NCBI RefSeq assembly: GCF_003286915.1
Contig: NZ_QMFY01000001.1
Location: 682,001-746,000, forward strand
Length of the DNA stretch: 64,000 nucleotides
Reading direction: 5' to 3'
Origin: Pseudochryseolinea flava
GTDB lineage: Bacteria > Bacteroidota > Bacteroidia > Cytophagales > Cyclobacteriaceae
Shown here: positions 27,108 to 36,082 of the stretch, piece by piece
How the letters are laid out: each line of letters opens with the position of its first letter
How positions within the stretch are numbered: the first letter of the stretch is position 1
The notes under the pieces: model-generated
The model's database searches: none
Told to the model about the DNA's origin: nothing
Seen by the model: the letters and a program-made list of their open reading frames with translations, nothing else
Position numbers and translations under genes: made by a program

Positions 27108-27908
27108 ATGGTTTTACGCGCCGAAAATCTCATTAAAAAATACAAGACACGAACTGTTGTCAACAATGTTTCTGTAAAAGTAGAAACGGGTGAGATCGTA
27201 GGACTACTGGGTCCAAACGGTGCTGGTAAAACAACCACGTTTTACATGACGGTTGGGCTTATTAAACCAAATGAGGGACACATTTTCCTCGACAACGAAG
27301 ACATCACCATGCTCCCGATGTACCAACGCGCCCGTCGTGGCGTCGGATACTTAGCTCAGGAGGCTTCCGTCTTTAGAAAACTTACCGTTGAAGAAAACAT
27401 CATGTCCGTACTTGAAATGAGAGACATGACAGCTGCGCAGCGCAAAGAAAAAGTTGACGAACTCATCAATGAATTCAGTCTTCACAAAGTGAGAAAGAAC
27501 ATCGGCATGTCGTTATCGGGTGGTGAACGGCGGAGAACAGAAATCGCAAGGGCACTCGCCGTCGACCCTAAATTTGTACTTCTAGATGAACCTTTCGCGG
27601 GTGTGGATCCGATAGCCGTGGAAGAAATCCAAACCATCGTTGCTAAACTTAAAAACAAAAACATTGGCATCTTAATTACAGATCACAATGTGGATGAGAC
27701 TTTGTCCATCACCGATCGTGCATATTTGATGGTTGACGGTAAATTGTTTAAGTCTGGAACGGCAGAAGAACTCGCAAATGACCCACAGGTTAGAAAAGTA
27801 TATCTTGGACAGAACTTCGAACTTAGGAGAGCAAAGGTCACTTTTGAGAATAAGCGTGACGATAACCGCCAAGAAATTACGGGACTTGATGCCAACGACG
27901 GCTTCTGA
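27108..27908 (+). CDS. lptB: LPS export ABC transporter ATP-binding protein LptB
   Basis: LptB powers extraction of lipopolysaccharide from the inner membrane with LptF, LptG and LptC. The 266-residue ATPase shows Walker [11 protein letters not shown]-loop, the LptB-type signature [16 protein letters not shown], Walker [14 protein letters not shown] and the H-loop ITDHNV. The ERRR after the signature and the [17 protein letters not shown] segment are typical of LptB. A C-terminal extension of about 25 charged residues is present. No lptFG gene lies nearby. It starts 1 bp after recJ. Confidence 0.95.
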   Translation: MVLRAENLIKKYKTRTVVNNVSVKVETGEIVGLLGPNGAGKTTTFYMTVGLIKPNEGHIFLDNEDITMLPMYQRARRGVGYLAQEASVFRKLTVEENIMSVLEMRDMTAAQRKEKVDELINEFSLHKVRKNIGMSLSGGERRRTEIARALAVDPKFVLLDEPFAGVDPIAVEEIQTIVAKLKNKNIGILITDHNVDETLSITDRAYLMVDGKLFKSGTAEELANDPQVRKVYLGQNFELRRAKVTFENKRDDNRQEITGLDANDGF

Positions 27909-27945
27909 TAATTCTCTTTCAGCACCCCAATTCGAGCAACTTTAT

Positions 27946-27953
27946 TATTTTTG
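27946..27953 (+). promoter_or_regulatory. Candidate -7 element for the GH3 gene
   Basis: TATTTTTG lies 17 bp before the ATG at 27971. No -33 match is visible. Confidence 0.3.
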
Positions 27954-27970
27954 AAATTACCGCAAACCGA

Positions 27971-29491
27971 ATGGGGCTGATTAATTCCATATTGACCTGG
28001 GTGATGAAGCAACGCATTCATCAGATAGAGCTTTTCATTAAGTATCCAGATGAAGTGCAAGATGAGCTGTTCCGGAAACTTGTTTACGATGCACGTTTCA
28101 CTGAATTCGGCCAGCGCTTTAACTATTCAAGCATCACGTCTTACGAAGATTATCGAAACCGCGTACCCGTTCACACATACGAAAATCTTTATCCTTACAT
28201 TCAACGGTTGATGCGCGGCGAGCAAAATCTGCTGTGGCCAACGGAGATCAAGTGGTTTTCAAAGTCTTCCGGCACAACAAACGCGAGCAGCAAATTTATA
28301 CCGGTATCCCAGGAGGCATTAGAGGATTGCCACTTCAAAGGTGGAAAAGATCTCCTGTCAATCTATGTTAACAATTTCCCTGATACTACCGTTTTTGACG
28401 GAAAAGGACTTGCTGTCGGTGGTAGTCATCAGATAAATGAATTCGATCCGAGTGCGTCTTCCTATTATGGCGACGTGTCGGCGGTAATCATGAAGAACCT
28501 TCCCCATTGGGCGCAGTTCATACGAACACCAAGTTTGGAAACTGCTCTCATGGGAAATTGGGAAGAGAAAATCGAGAAGATGGCGGCAGAAACAGCGGCT
28601 GTTAATGTTACCAATATCGCCGGCGTTCCCACGTGGACAGTATTGCTTATCCAAAAAATAATGGAGCTTCAAGGAAAGCCCATTACTGAAATTTGGCCAA
28701 ACCTCGAAGTATTCTTCCATGGGGCTGTTGCTTTTGCACCATATCGCGCACTTTTTAAATCGCTCATTCCTTCGGACAAGATGCGGTATTGGGAGACCTA
28801 TAACGCAAGTGAAGGTTTCTTTGGGATACAAGACCAGAAAGATTCAGAAGAATTACTCTTGATGTTAGACTATGGTATTTTCTACGAGTTCATTCCGGTG
28901 GAAGAGTTGGAGAATGAAAATCCAAAAGCCCTACGTCTTGATGAGGTTCAACTCGAAAAAAATTACGCGATGGTAATCACAACCAATGCTGGGCTGTGGC
29001 GCTACAACATCGGCGATACAGTTAAGTTCACCTCCAGAAACCCTTATCGAATTAAAATTTCTGGCCGAACCAAGCATTTCATCAATGCATTTGGTGAAGA
29101 AGTGATCGTAGAAAATGCAGAGCGCGCCATTACTCAAGCTTGTGAAGAAACCGGCGCTGTAATCGATAACTTTACAGCTGCGCCTGTCTATCTAGCCGAA
29201 GGGAAGAAAGGTAGACACGAGTGGATCATTGAATTTAAAGTAGAGCCCTCAAACCTGGAAACCTTCTCGAAAGTTTTGGACCATACGCTTCGATCCGTAA
29301 ACTCCGACTATGATGCGAAGAGAAAGCATGACATGGCACTAATCGAGCCCATCGTTCATGTTGTTGAAGAAGGCACGTTTTACAATTGGATGAAGCGGAG
29401 AGGAAAACTTGGTGGACAAAACAAAGTCCCGCGTCTGTCCAATTCGCGCGACTATGTAGATGACATCCTTAAAATGATGGCGGAAGTATAA
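27971..29491 (+). CDS. GH3-family acyl-adenylating enzyme
   Basis: This 506-residue protein belongs to the GH3 family (PF03321), named for auxin-responsive plant amidosynthetases. Visible features are the ATP-binding SKSSGTTNASSKFIPVS, YNASEGFFGIQ, the GLWRYNIGDTVKF motif and a C-terminal domain with KISGRTKHFINAFGEE. Plant GH3 enzymes adenylate a carboxylate and join it to an amino acid. Bacterial homologues are common in Bacteroidetes with unknown substrates. The motifs look intact, so an active ligase is expected. A bidirectional terminator begins at the stop codon. Confidence 0.9.
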   Translation: MGLINSILTWVMKQRIHQIELFIKYPDEVQDELFRKLVYDARFTEFGQRFNYSSITSYEDYRNRVPVHTYENLYPYIQRLMRGEQNLLWPTEIKWFSKSSGTTNASSKFIPVSQEALEDCHFKGGKDLLSIYVNNFPDTTVFDGKGLAVGGSHQINEFDPSASSYYGDVSAVIMKNLPHWAQFIRTPSLETALMGNWEEKIEKMAAETAAVNVTNIAGVPTWTVLLIQKIMELQGKPITEIWPNLEVFFHGAVAFAPYRALFKSLIPSDKMRYWETYNASEGFFGIQDQKDSEELLLMLDYGIFYEFIPVEELENENPKALRLDEVQLEKNYAMVITTNAGLWRYNIGDTVKFTSRNPYRIKISGRTKHFINAFGEEVIVENAERAITQACEETGAVIDNFTAAPVYLAEGKKGRHEWIIEFKVEPSNLETFSKVLDHTLRSVNSDYDAKRKHDMALIEPIVHVVEEGTFYNWMKRRGKLGGQNKVPRLSNSRDYVDDILKMMAEV

Positions 29492-29520
29492 AAAAAGACC
29501 GGGATCACCCGGTCTTTTTT
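29491..29520. terminator. Bidirectional terminator between GH3 and DUF6263-like genes
   Basis: AAAAAAGACCGGG (29491-29503) and CCCGGTCTTTTTT (29508-29520) form a perfect 13-bp stem with an ATCA loop. A/T runs lie on both sides, so it serves both convergent genes. Confidence 0.93.
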
Positions 29521-29528
29521 ATTGATTG

Positions 29529-30434
29529 TTATTGCTTCACAGCCTGATCGTACTCGATGGTCATCTCAGTCGGCACATCCATATCTTCCGGAAGTTGTCC
29601 TCCCGCTAGGATCTTGATATTGCCTTTCAATTCTGAAACGCTTTTCAATTCAGATGGCCAGCCTGTATCAAGATTAGCTTTGCTTTTCACGGCCATTCTT
29701 CCTGTGATGTCTGACGTAGCTTTAAAACCGTTTGCATTAAACTGTTTGTCCTTCGGTGTGGTGAGTGTACCATCACCATCTATGGTTAACACCTTGCCGT
29801 CAATTTTAGTTAACGTTGATGTGATCTGAATATCATTAGGAAAGTTTACCAATGCTGCGTATGACGATTTCCAAGTTCCACCCGTCTCGACACCTACTGT
29901 TGGGTATTGAATAAAATATAATTGGAAGTAAGATGGTGCGGTAAATTGGTCGACAACCTGAGTAGCAGCAGCTTTCACGTTAGCATCTAAGGCAAGCGCT
30001 TCGATAGCAGCCTTAACTTTATCGACACCTTCAACTTTTTCGACAACCCCTAACGCACTAATGGTAAGCGTAAGCGGCGTTCCGGTCATTGCTTTCATCA
30101 CTTTGTTGAACGGTGAGCCTTGATCACCTTCGCTATCAAGTGATACGTTGCCGATCATTGCTGATTTAATGTCAACAGTGAGTTTTGGAATAATCACTTC
30201 CAGTTTTGCGCCGGTAGATGTTTTCTCCAGGACCTTCACTGATAAACCACTCTTAACTTCAGTGTTCGTGTCCATGTCACCCATGCCTGGAATAGACTGT
30301 TTCATTGACTGCTTTACGTTTTGCGTCCACTCAACAGTAGAACCGACTTTAAAGTTATATCCGATTTTCGTTGGTTTCGGAAATGTGAACGCGGTGGCGA
30401 TTAGAAACAATACGCCAAGTTTTAAAAATTTCAT
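29529..30434 (-). CDS. Secreted DUF6263-like protein
   Basis: The product is 301 residues. A signal peptide is followed by a mostly beta-stranded body with a start typical of the DUF6263 group (KVGSTVEWTQNVKQSMKQS, then KVLEKTSTGAKLEVIIPKL) and an ending with DMDVPTEMTIEYDQAVKQ. The group is assigned from memory of similar Bacteroidetes proteins and is not certain. Function is unknown; the body resembles lipoprotein-type beta folds that bind hydrophobic ligands. It is transcribed toward the shared terminator. Confidence 0.7.
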   Translation of the reverse strand: MKFLKLGVLFLIATAFTFPKPTKIGYNFKVGSTVEWTQNVKQSMKQSIPGMGDMDTNTEVKSGLSVKVLEKTSTGAKLEVIIPKLTVDIKSAMIGNVSLDSEGDQGSPFNKVMKAMTGTPLTLTISALGVVEKVEGVDKVKAAIEALALDANVKAAATQVVDQFTAPSYFQLYFIQYPTVGVETGGTWKSSYAALVNFPNDIQITSTLTKIDGKVLTIDGDGTLTTPKDKQFNANGFKATSDITGRMAVKSKANLDTGWPSELKSVSELKGNIKILAGGQLPEDMDVPTEMTIEYDQAVKQ

Positions 30435-30492
30435 AAGCTCTTTTTTTAATAGGTAGTGAAGATGGTGACAAGATTACAACTATTCAAAAAAA

Positions 30493-31101
30493 TCATCCTC
30501 CTTTAATTGTTCTCATCCAAGACGAAATACTCCAACGCGTAGTTTCTTGCACAACCGTTCCACTTTCACCAGCTCTGTTTACTTTTTCTACCGTATAGAA
30601 TGCCGATGGTAGAATTTCTTTCAGCTTGACCAGCAAACTCTCAAGCCTTTCGCGTTCGAGCACGGTGAACACAAGGTTTTCATGGCCGTCAGGACCCACG
30701 GCATTTACATGGGTGTAGCGGAGTGACTCCGTTTTAAAATAGCTCAACAGTTCCGTTATTTCACGACGCGTGATAATTCTTACAATCACCTTTCCGTAAG
30801 CAATTCTTTCTTCTATAATCATGCCGACAAAAATTCCGCTTGCAAAGCCTGCCGGGTAGGCGATGTAGCAAATCCAGTTGTCCAGGTGTTCGAAAATTTG
30901 TCGGATTGCCATCAGCCAGATAAAAGATTCGAAGAAGCCCAAAAGCGTGGCCGTTAGTCGTCTGCCACCCAAGACGTAAATTATTCGGATTGTATTTATC
31001 GACACATCTCCGATGCGTGCAATGAATATCAAGAACGGTAGCAGCACATAACTAAAAATTGTTTCGTCCACGCCAAGCGTTTCTGTAAAGAATGTTTCCA
31101 T
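30493..31101 (-). CDS. DUF2179 / UPF0316 membrane protein
   Basis: The product is 202 residues. Three N-terminal membrane helices (DUF5698-type, FLIFIARIGDVSINTIRIIYVLGGRR) are followed by the cytosolic DUF2179 domain (VIVRIITRREITELLSYFKTE...AVGPDGHENLVFTVLERERL). This matches UPF0316 proteins, with the family GDVSINTIR motif. Related DUF2179 domains bind cyclic dinucleotides in some proteins, but the ligand here is unknown. It is divergent from the TPM cluster. Confidence 0.9.
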   Translation of the reverse strand: METFFTETLGVDETIFSYVLLPFLIFIARIGDVSINTIRIIYVLGGRRLTATLLGFFESFIWLMAIRQIFEHLDNWICYIAYPAGFASGIFVGMIIEERIAYGKVIVRIITRREITELLSYFKTESLRYTHVNAVGPDGHENLVFTVLERERLESLLVKLKEILPSAFYTVEKVNRAGESGTVVQETTRWSISSWMRTIKGG

Positions 31102-31223
31102 GTAGAAATTTAACTAAAATCTCAACTTGAATTCCGTATGGAGCGTTCCATGTACAAGCATTTTTTACAATAACCCAGTAACGAACACGTCTGTAGACAT
31201 GGTGTTTTTGAATCTTCGTTCCT

Positions 31224-31231
31224 TATCTTTG
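31224..31231 (+). promoter_or_regulatory. Candidate -7 element for the TPM cluster
   Basis: TATCTTTG is a full TAnnTTTG match 21 bp before the first TPM gene. The -33 box reads GGTG (half match). Confidence 0.35.
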
Positions 31232-31252
31232 TTCAAAACCTGTAGATAAAAT

Positions 31253-31918
31253 ATGAGTGTTAAGAAACAATTTACTGACAGCGATCTCCAGCGCATAAAA
31301 TCTGCTGTGAAGAATGCTGAAGATAAAATTTCAGGAGAAATTGTTCCCGTTATTGTCGATCGTAGCGGCATCTATTCCGTCGCGAATTATAAGTCCAGCC
31401 TCATGTTTGCCGCGCTGACTTTTGTTATCATGATTATTCTCGATCGCTATGTGATCGTCGACGCCGTGAATACTTTGTTTTACGATCCGGTGTTTGTTTT
31501 CATCATGGTCGTGTTGGGAGGTTTGTTAGGTTCCGTGATTCCGAATTTCATTTCGGGTTATAAGAGATTACTCATTAGCCAGGCTCAGTTCGATGTAGCA
31601 ACACGTCAGCGTGCAGAAACAGCATTCTTGCAAGAAGAAGTTTTCAATACACGCCATCGTACAGGAATCATGATCTTTATTTCGTTTTTCGAGCACGAAG
31701 TAATCGTTATGTCTGACCGTGGTATTAGCAAAGTGGTAGAACAAAAACAGTGGGACAAAATCGTAGCCGATCTTATTGTAAGCATAAGAGATGGTAAAAT
31801 GGTGGATGGTATCGAACACGCCGTGAAACGCTGTGGTGATCTCCTCCTCGAAAAAGGCTTCCATAAAACCGACGATGACGTCAATGAACTCAGAGATGAT
31901 CTTCGAATAGACGGTTAA
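31253..31918 (+). CDS. TPM-domain membrane protein (first of three)
   Basis: This 221-residue TPM (TLP18.3/Psb32/MOLO-1) protein is interrupted by membrane helices. The first half of the domain is at residues 1-45 (DLQRIKSAVKNAEDKISGEIVPVIVDRSG), two helices follow at about 50-100, and the second half (TGIMIFISFFEHEVIVMSDRGISKVVEQKQW) closes the domain. Unlike its two neighbours it has no signal peptide or Gly-rich tail. The TPM fold can have phosphatase activity in plants; bacterial roles are unclear. The next gene starts 26 bp later. Confidence 0.87.
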   Translation: MSVKKQFTDSDLQRIKSAVKNAEDKISGEIVPVIVDRSGIYSVANYKSSLMFAALTFVIMIILDRYVIVDAVNTLFYDPVFVFIMVVLGGLLGSVIPNFISGYKRLLISQAQFDVATRQRAETAFLQEEVFNTRHRTGIMIFISFFEHEVIVMSDRGISKVVEQKQWDKIVADLIVSIRDGKMVDGIEHAVKRCGDLLLEKGFHKTDDDVNELRDDLRIDG

Positions 31919-31944
31919 TTAAACAATTCGCGCACCCACATCTC

Positions 31945-32715
31945 ATGGCCAAGATCCATCCGCAGTTTTTAAAGTTTTTGCTCAGCATCAGCACGTTGCT
32001 TTTTATATTCATGAATGCTCCTGTATTGGCGCAGGTGAAGGTTCCTGCGCAGGACGGTCGCCATTGGGTTTACGACATGGCCAATGTATTGTCAGCGCAA
32101 GGCGCAGCCGAGATCGAAGCAATCTTAAAGGCAGAACGTGATTCAACGTCAAATCAAATTGCTGTTTTAATAGTCCCATCGCTTGAGGGCGAAGCGGAAG
32201 AGATGTTAGCCATGCGTGTGGCGAGAAAAGAGTGGAAGCTTGGTCAAGATAAAAAAGATAACGGTGTACTGTTGTTAATCGCCATTCAGGAAAGGCGAAT
32301 CCGGATCGAAGTCGGCAAAGGACTTGAAGGTTCTCTAACAGATGTGGCCTCTAGCCGCATAAATCGCAATGAAATAAAACCATATCTGGGTCGCGGCGAT
32401 TTTGATAATGGCGTAAAGGTTGGCGTGTTATCCATTATAAAAGCCATCAAAGGCGAGTATAAAAATGATGAACCACCGAAACGAAAGGGCAAAAAGAACT
32501 CCTCGCTTTTCACAATTCTGATCGTGCTTGCTATCATATTTCTGATTTCACGGCGTCGTGGTGGTGGCGGCGGTGGCTATTGGTCGTCGGGAGGAGGATG
32601 GATTGGTCCAATGGGTGGATTTGGATCCAGCGCTGGTTCGTGGGGTGATTCCGGCGGCGGTGATTTTGGCGGCGGTGGCGATTTTGGCGGTGGCGGTTCT
32701 AGCGATTCATGGTAA
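31945..32715 (+). CDS. Secreted TPM-domain protein (YgcG-like) with Gly-rich tail
   Basis: The product is 256 residues. A signal peptide (cleavage after VLAQ) is followed by the TPM domain (MANVLSAQGAAEIEAILKAERDSTSNQIAVLIVPSL, KDNGVLLLIAIQERRIRIEVGKGLEG), one membrane helix and a Gly/Ser-rich tail with GGGG and DFGGGG repeats. The tail is expected to be cytosolic. It is a close paralogue of the next gene (shared DSTSNQIA, DNGVLLLIAI, RIEVGKGLEG). The three TPM genes appear to be one operon. Confidence 0.9.
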   Translation: MAKIHPQFLKFLLSISTLLFIFMNAPVLAQVKVPAQDGRHWVYDMANVLSAQGAAEIEAILKAERDSTSNQIAVLIVPSLEGEAEEMLAMRVARKEWKLGQDKKDNGVLLLIAIQERRIRIEVGKGLEGSLTDVASSRINRNEIKPYLGRGDFDNGVKVGVLSIIKAIKGEYKNDEPPKRKGKKNSSLFTILIVLAIIFLISRRRGGGGGGYWSSGGGWIGPMGGFGSSAGSWGDSGGGDFGGGGDFGGGGSSDSW

Positions 32716-32746
32716 CGATTAAGCAATTTTATATTTGAATTATAAT

Positions 32747-33718
32747 ATGACAGCATATACAAAAAGAATAGCAACTTACGCGAGCGCGCTTGCACTCCTG
32801 ATGTTGACATTATTTCTTTTTGTCGAACGGGGATATTCACAGGAGCGCGGCACCCCTCAACGTTGGGATCATCGTGTAAAAGATGAAGCCGGTGTGCTCT
32901 CTGCCGATGCGCTGGCAACGCTTGAATCGATGCTTATCCAGCATGAAGATTCCACCTCTAATCAAATCGCTATCCTCATCATCAAATCACTTGATGGAAA
33001 GGTTCTTGAAGAATACTCCATGCAGGTAGCGCATGACGAACTCCAATTGGGAAGCAAGAAAAACGACAATGGTGTATTGTTGTTAATTGCCATTGACGAT
33101 CACAAAATGCGTATCGAAGTCGGGAAAGGACTCGAGGGCGCACTGACAGATGCTTTAAGTAGTAGAATCATCAGAAACGAGATTGCGCCTTTCTTTCGGC
33201 AGGACAACTACGACGACGGTGTTATCGCCGGCACAACAGCGATCATCAAAGCCGTTCAAGGCGAATACACAGCAGAAGAAAGTGTGAATGAATCCCATGA
33301 ACTAAGCTTGGCAGAAAAGATTGGGATTGGCGCATTTATTTTCGGCGTGTTGGGCATTTTCACGGTGGTGGCCTTGTTAATTCCTGACCGAACTGGCTGG
33401 TTTTTATATGCTTTTCTCATTCCTTTCTACGCAGTTTTTCCATGGGTTGTGTTGGGATTGGTCGGTGGAGGTATCCTTCTAACCATTTATCTAATTGCAT
33501 TTCCAATTGCCCGCGTTCTGATTGGCAAAACCCAATGGGCAAAAAATTTTGCTTCTCAAAAACCAGGCTCACGTAGATCTGGAAGTAGCTGGTCTTCAGG
33601 CTCGGGGTGGTCTTCCGGCTCATCGAGTTCATCCTGGTCACGAGGATCCTCATCAGGTGGAGGCTTTTCTGGTGGCGGTGGTAGTTTTGGCGGTGGTGGA
33701 AGCAGCGGCTCTTGGTAG
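32747..33718 (+). CDS. Secreted TPM-domain protein (YgcG-like), paralogue of the preceding gene
   Basis: The product is 323 residues from ATG 32747; a TTG at 32735 is less likely. Signal peptide, TPM domain (DEAGVLSADALATLESMLIQHEDSTSNQIAILII, DNGVLLLIAIDDHKMRIEVGKGLEG), two further membrane helices (about residues 190-250) and a Ser/Gly/Trp-rich tail (SSWSSGSGWSSGS, GGGFSGGGGSFGGGG) are visible. The close match to the neighbour points to tandem duplication. LemA proteins often partner these; the lemA gene here is at 9.5 kb. Confidence 0.9.
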   Translation: MTAYTKRIATYASALALLMLTLFLFVERGYSQERGTPQRWDHRVKDEAGVLSADALATLESMLIQHEDSTSNQIAILIIKSLDGKVLEEYSMQVAHDELQLGSKKNDNGVLLLIAIDDHKMRIEVGKGLEGALTDALSSRIIRNEIAPFFRQDNYDDGVIAGTTAIIKAVQGEYTAEESVNESHELSLAEKIGIGAFIFGVLGIFTVVALLIPDRTGWFLYAFLIPFYAVFPWVVLGLVGGGILLTIYLIAFPIARVLIGKTQWAKNFASQKPGSRRSGSSWSSGSGWSSGSSSSSWSRGSSSGGGFSGGGGSFGGGGSSGSW

Positions 33719-33745
33719 TTGTTGCGGAAATTATTCTTCCTTTCA

Positions 33746-33776
33746 TTTCGCGCGGTTAATTCATAGTCCTATTTTT
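33746..33776 (+). promoter_or_regulatory. Candidate glyA promoter
   Basis: TTCG (33746-33749), a 19-bp spacer and TATTTTTG (33769-33776) resemble TTTG-N19-TAnnTTTG with one mismatch. The ATG is 23 bp downstream of the -7 box. Confidence 0.5.
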
Positions 33777-33799
33777 GGCACTTCAAAAAATCATCCATC

Positions 33800-35068
33800 A
33801 TGAAGCGCGACAAAGTCATTTTTGATCTCATTGAAAAAGAAAAACAACGCCAACAACACGGTATCGAACTAATTGCCTCCGAAAACTTTACCTCATTACA
33901 GGTTATGAAGGCAATGGGCACTGTTTTGACCAACAAATATGCTGAAGGTCTTCCAGGTAAAAGATATTATGGCGGATGCGAGGTTGTTGATGAGATCGAA
34001 CAACTTGCGATTGATCGCGCTAAACAACTGTTTGGTGCCGAATGGGTAAACGTTCAGCCTCACTCGGGGGCACAAGCTAACGCGGCGGTCATGCTTGCAT
34101 GCTTGAAGCCTGGTGATAAAATTCTCGGTTTCGACCTTTCACACGGTGGTCACTTAACACACGGATCGCCCGTTAACTTTTCAGGGAAGTTATACCAACC
34201 TGTTTTCTACGGCGTCGAGCAAGAAACAGGTGTTATCGACTTTGATAAAGTGATCGAAACGGCAAAGCGTGAGAAACCAAAGATGATCATCTGTGGTGCG
34301 TCTGCCTACAGCCGTGATTGGGATTATAAAAAACTCAGAGAAGCCGCTGATTCTGTTGGGGCACTGCTCCTTGCGGACATCTCTCACCCTGCCGGCCTCA
34401 TCGCGCGCGGATTGCTTACCGATCCAATGGAACATTGCCATATCGTAACAACTACAACCCATAAAACCCTTCGCGGCCCACGCGGTGGTATGATCATGGT
34501 TGGTAAAAACTTCGACAATCCATTCGGTCTCAAAACACCAAAAGGCGAGCTTAGAAAAATGTCATCACTCCTTGACTCCGGTGTCTTCCCTGGAACGCAA
34601 GGCGGACCTCTCGAGCACGTTATCGCTGCAAAAGCAATTGCTTTCCAAGAAGCTTTATCCGATGAATATTTAGACTATATCGTTCAGGTAGCCAAAAATG
34701 CAAAAGCAATGGCACAAACCTTCCTCGATAAAGGTTACAAGATTATTTCGGGAGGAACAGACAACCACCTTATGTTGATCGACCTTCGTTCGAAGAAACT
34801 CAACGGTAAGCAAGCAGAAGAGGCTCTAATTCAAGCCGACATTACCATTAACAAAAACATGGTACCATTTGATACTGAATCACCAATGGTGACATCCGGT
34901 ATCCGTATTGGATCACCAGCTATTACATCGCGCGGAATGAAAGAAAAAGATGTGGTAAAAGTAGTTGAGTTCATTGACGAAGCGCTTCAAAAGCCATCTG
35001 ATGCCAAGCATCTAAAAGCAGTGAAACGCAAAGTGAACCGCTTTACTGAAAAATTCCCATTGTACTAA
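33800..35068 (+). CDS. glyA: Serine hydroxymethyltransferase
   Basis: GlyA interconverts serine and glycine and loads one-carbon units on tetrahydrofolate using PLP. The 422-residue protein has the PLP-lysine motif [14 protein letters not shown], the N-terminal [12 protein letters not shown] and [14 protein letters not shown], and the C-terminal [15 protein letters not shown]. All are full family signatures. The upstream region has no visible glycine riboswitch. It has its own promoter-like element. Confidence 0.97.
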   Translation: MKRDKVIFDLIEKEKQRQQHGIELIASENFTSLQVMKAMGTVLTNKYAEGLPGKRYYGGCEVVDEIEQLAIDRAKQLFGAEWVNVQPHSGAQANAAVMLACLKPGDKILGFDLSHGGHLTHGSPVNFSGKLYQPVFYGVEQETGVIDFDKVIETAKREKPKMIICGASAYSRDWDYKKLREAADSVGALLLADISHPAGLIARGLLTDPMEHCHIVTTTTHKTLRGPRGGMIMVGKNFDNPFGLKTPKGELRKMSSLLDSGVFPGTQGGPLEHVIAAKAIAFQEALSDEYLDYIVQVAKNAKAMAQTFLDKGYKIISGGTDNHLMLIDLRSKKLNGKQAEEALIQADITINKNMVPFDTESPMVTSGIRIGSPAITSRGMKEKDVVKVVEFIDEALQKPSDAKHLKAVKRKVNRFTEKFPLY

Positions 35069-35120
35069 GTTGATTTTGAGAACTCGTCATCAGAAATTTT
35101 TTACGGTTTAAATATTCCGC

Positions 35121-35996
35121 ATGCCCTTAGATCAGGAACTGAATGAAGATTACGGAGAGAAAGAGATGTCGTTTCTCGATCACCTCGAAGAACTGAGATG
35201 GCATATCATCCGATCGCTTATTGCGATAGCCATTTTCATGGTGCTGGGATTTGTGTTTGTTGATTTTGTTTTCAATCAAATACTTCTGGCACCAGCTTCA
35301 AAGGATTTTGCAACCTGGAAGGGGCTCTGCGCGCTAGGGGAAGCGATTGGAAAACCTCAGCTTTGTATCGATGATATCAAACTTGAATTGCAAAGCCGCT
35401 ACATGACGGGACAATTCACGATCACCATCGTGTCGGGTTTAATTATCGGTCTTGTAATGGCCTTTCCCTATGTCGCATGGGAGATGTGGAGATTTATCAG
35501 CCCTGGTCTAAAGCGAGGAGAAAGAAAGGGGTCGCGTGGCATTGTTGCGGCAATCTCACTCTTGTTCGCCGCCGGTATTTCTTTTGGCTACTACGTTATT
35601 GCGCCGCTCATGGTATACTTCATGGTAAGCTATCAGTTGAGCCCAATGATTCGAAACGAATTTGACATCACATCTTATGTGAGCACGCTTGTCACACTCG
35701 TGCTCGGAAGTGGTTTACTTTTTCAATTACCCGTCGTGGTGTATTTCCTTTCAAAGATTGGAATGCTCACGCCACAGTTTCTTAGAAAGTATAGAAAGCA
35801 CTCCATTGTTGTTTTGTTGATTATCGCGGCGATTATTACACCTCCGGATCCGTTGAGCCAGACGCTAATTTTCATACCGCTTTACTTGTTATTTGAAGTG
35901 AGTATTCTTATTTCGGCCCGTGTTCAAAAGAAACGGTTGAAGGCCGAAGAGCTTGAAAGATTGGAGGAAGAAAAAGCAAGAGCATCGAAATCATAA
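35121..35996 (+). CDS. tatC: Sec-independent protein translocase TatC
   Basis: TatC is the substrate-receptor subunit of the twin-arginine translocase. The 291-residue protein has the cytosolic N-terminal MSFLDHLEELRWHIIRS signature, six predicted membrane helices, the first periplasmic loop with two cysteines (LCALGEAIGKPQLCID), FPYVAWEMWRFISPGLKRGER, and the FxxLFQLPVVVYFL region. A charged coiled C-terminal tail is present. No tatA gene is visible in the window. A terminator follows. Confidence 0.95.
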   Translation: MPLDQELNEDYGEKEMSFLDHLEELRWHIIRSLIAIAIFMVLGFVFVDFVFNQILLAPASKDFATWKGLCALGEAIGKPQLCIDDIKLELQSRYMTGQFTITIVSGLIIGLVMAFPYVAWEMWRFISPGLKRGERKGSRGIVAAISLLFAAGISFGYYVIAPLMVYFMVSYQLSPMIRNEFDITSYVSTLVTLVLGSGLLFQLPVVVYFLSKIGMLTPQFLRKYRKHSIVVLLIIAAIITPPDPLSQTLIFIPLYLLFEVSILISARVQKKRLKAEELERLEEEKARASKS

Positions 35997-36019
35997 AGTG
36001 ACACCGAAACTTTAAAATG

Positions 36020-36055
36020 AATCGCTAAGGAAGTAAGACCTTAGCGATTTTTTTT
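36020..36055 (+). terminator. Intrinsic terminator of tatC
   Basis: AATCGCTAAGG (36020-36030) pairs perfectly with CCTTAGCGATT (36039-36049), loop AAGTAAGA, with eight T at 36048-36055. It may also serve the convergent gene at 36083, although the minus-strand T run is poor. Confidence 0.92.
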
Positions 36056-36082
36056 GCTCGAGACAAACGTGAAGACTAGGAA

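Noticed and set aside
33719-33799. Glycine riboswitch before glyA
   Set aside because: Only 81 bp are available and no paired-aptamer structure is visible; a promoter explains the region.
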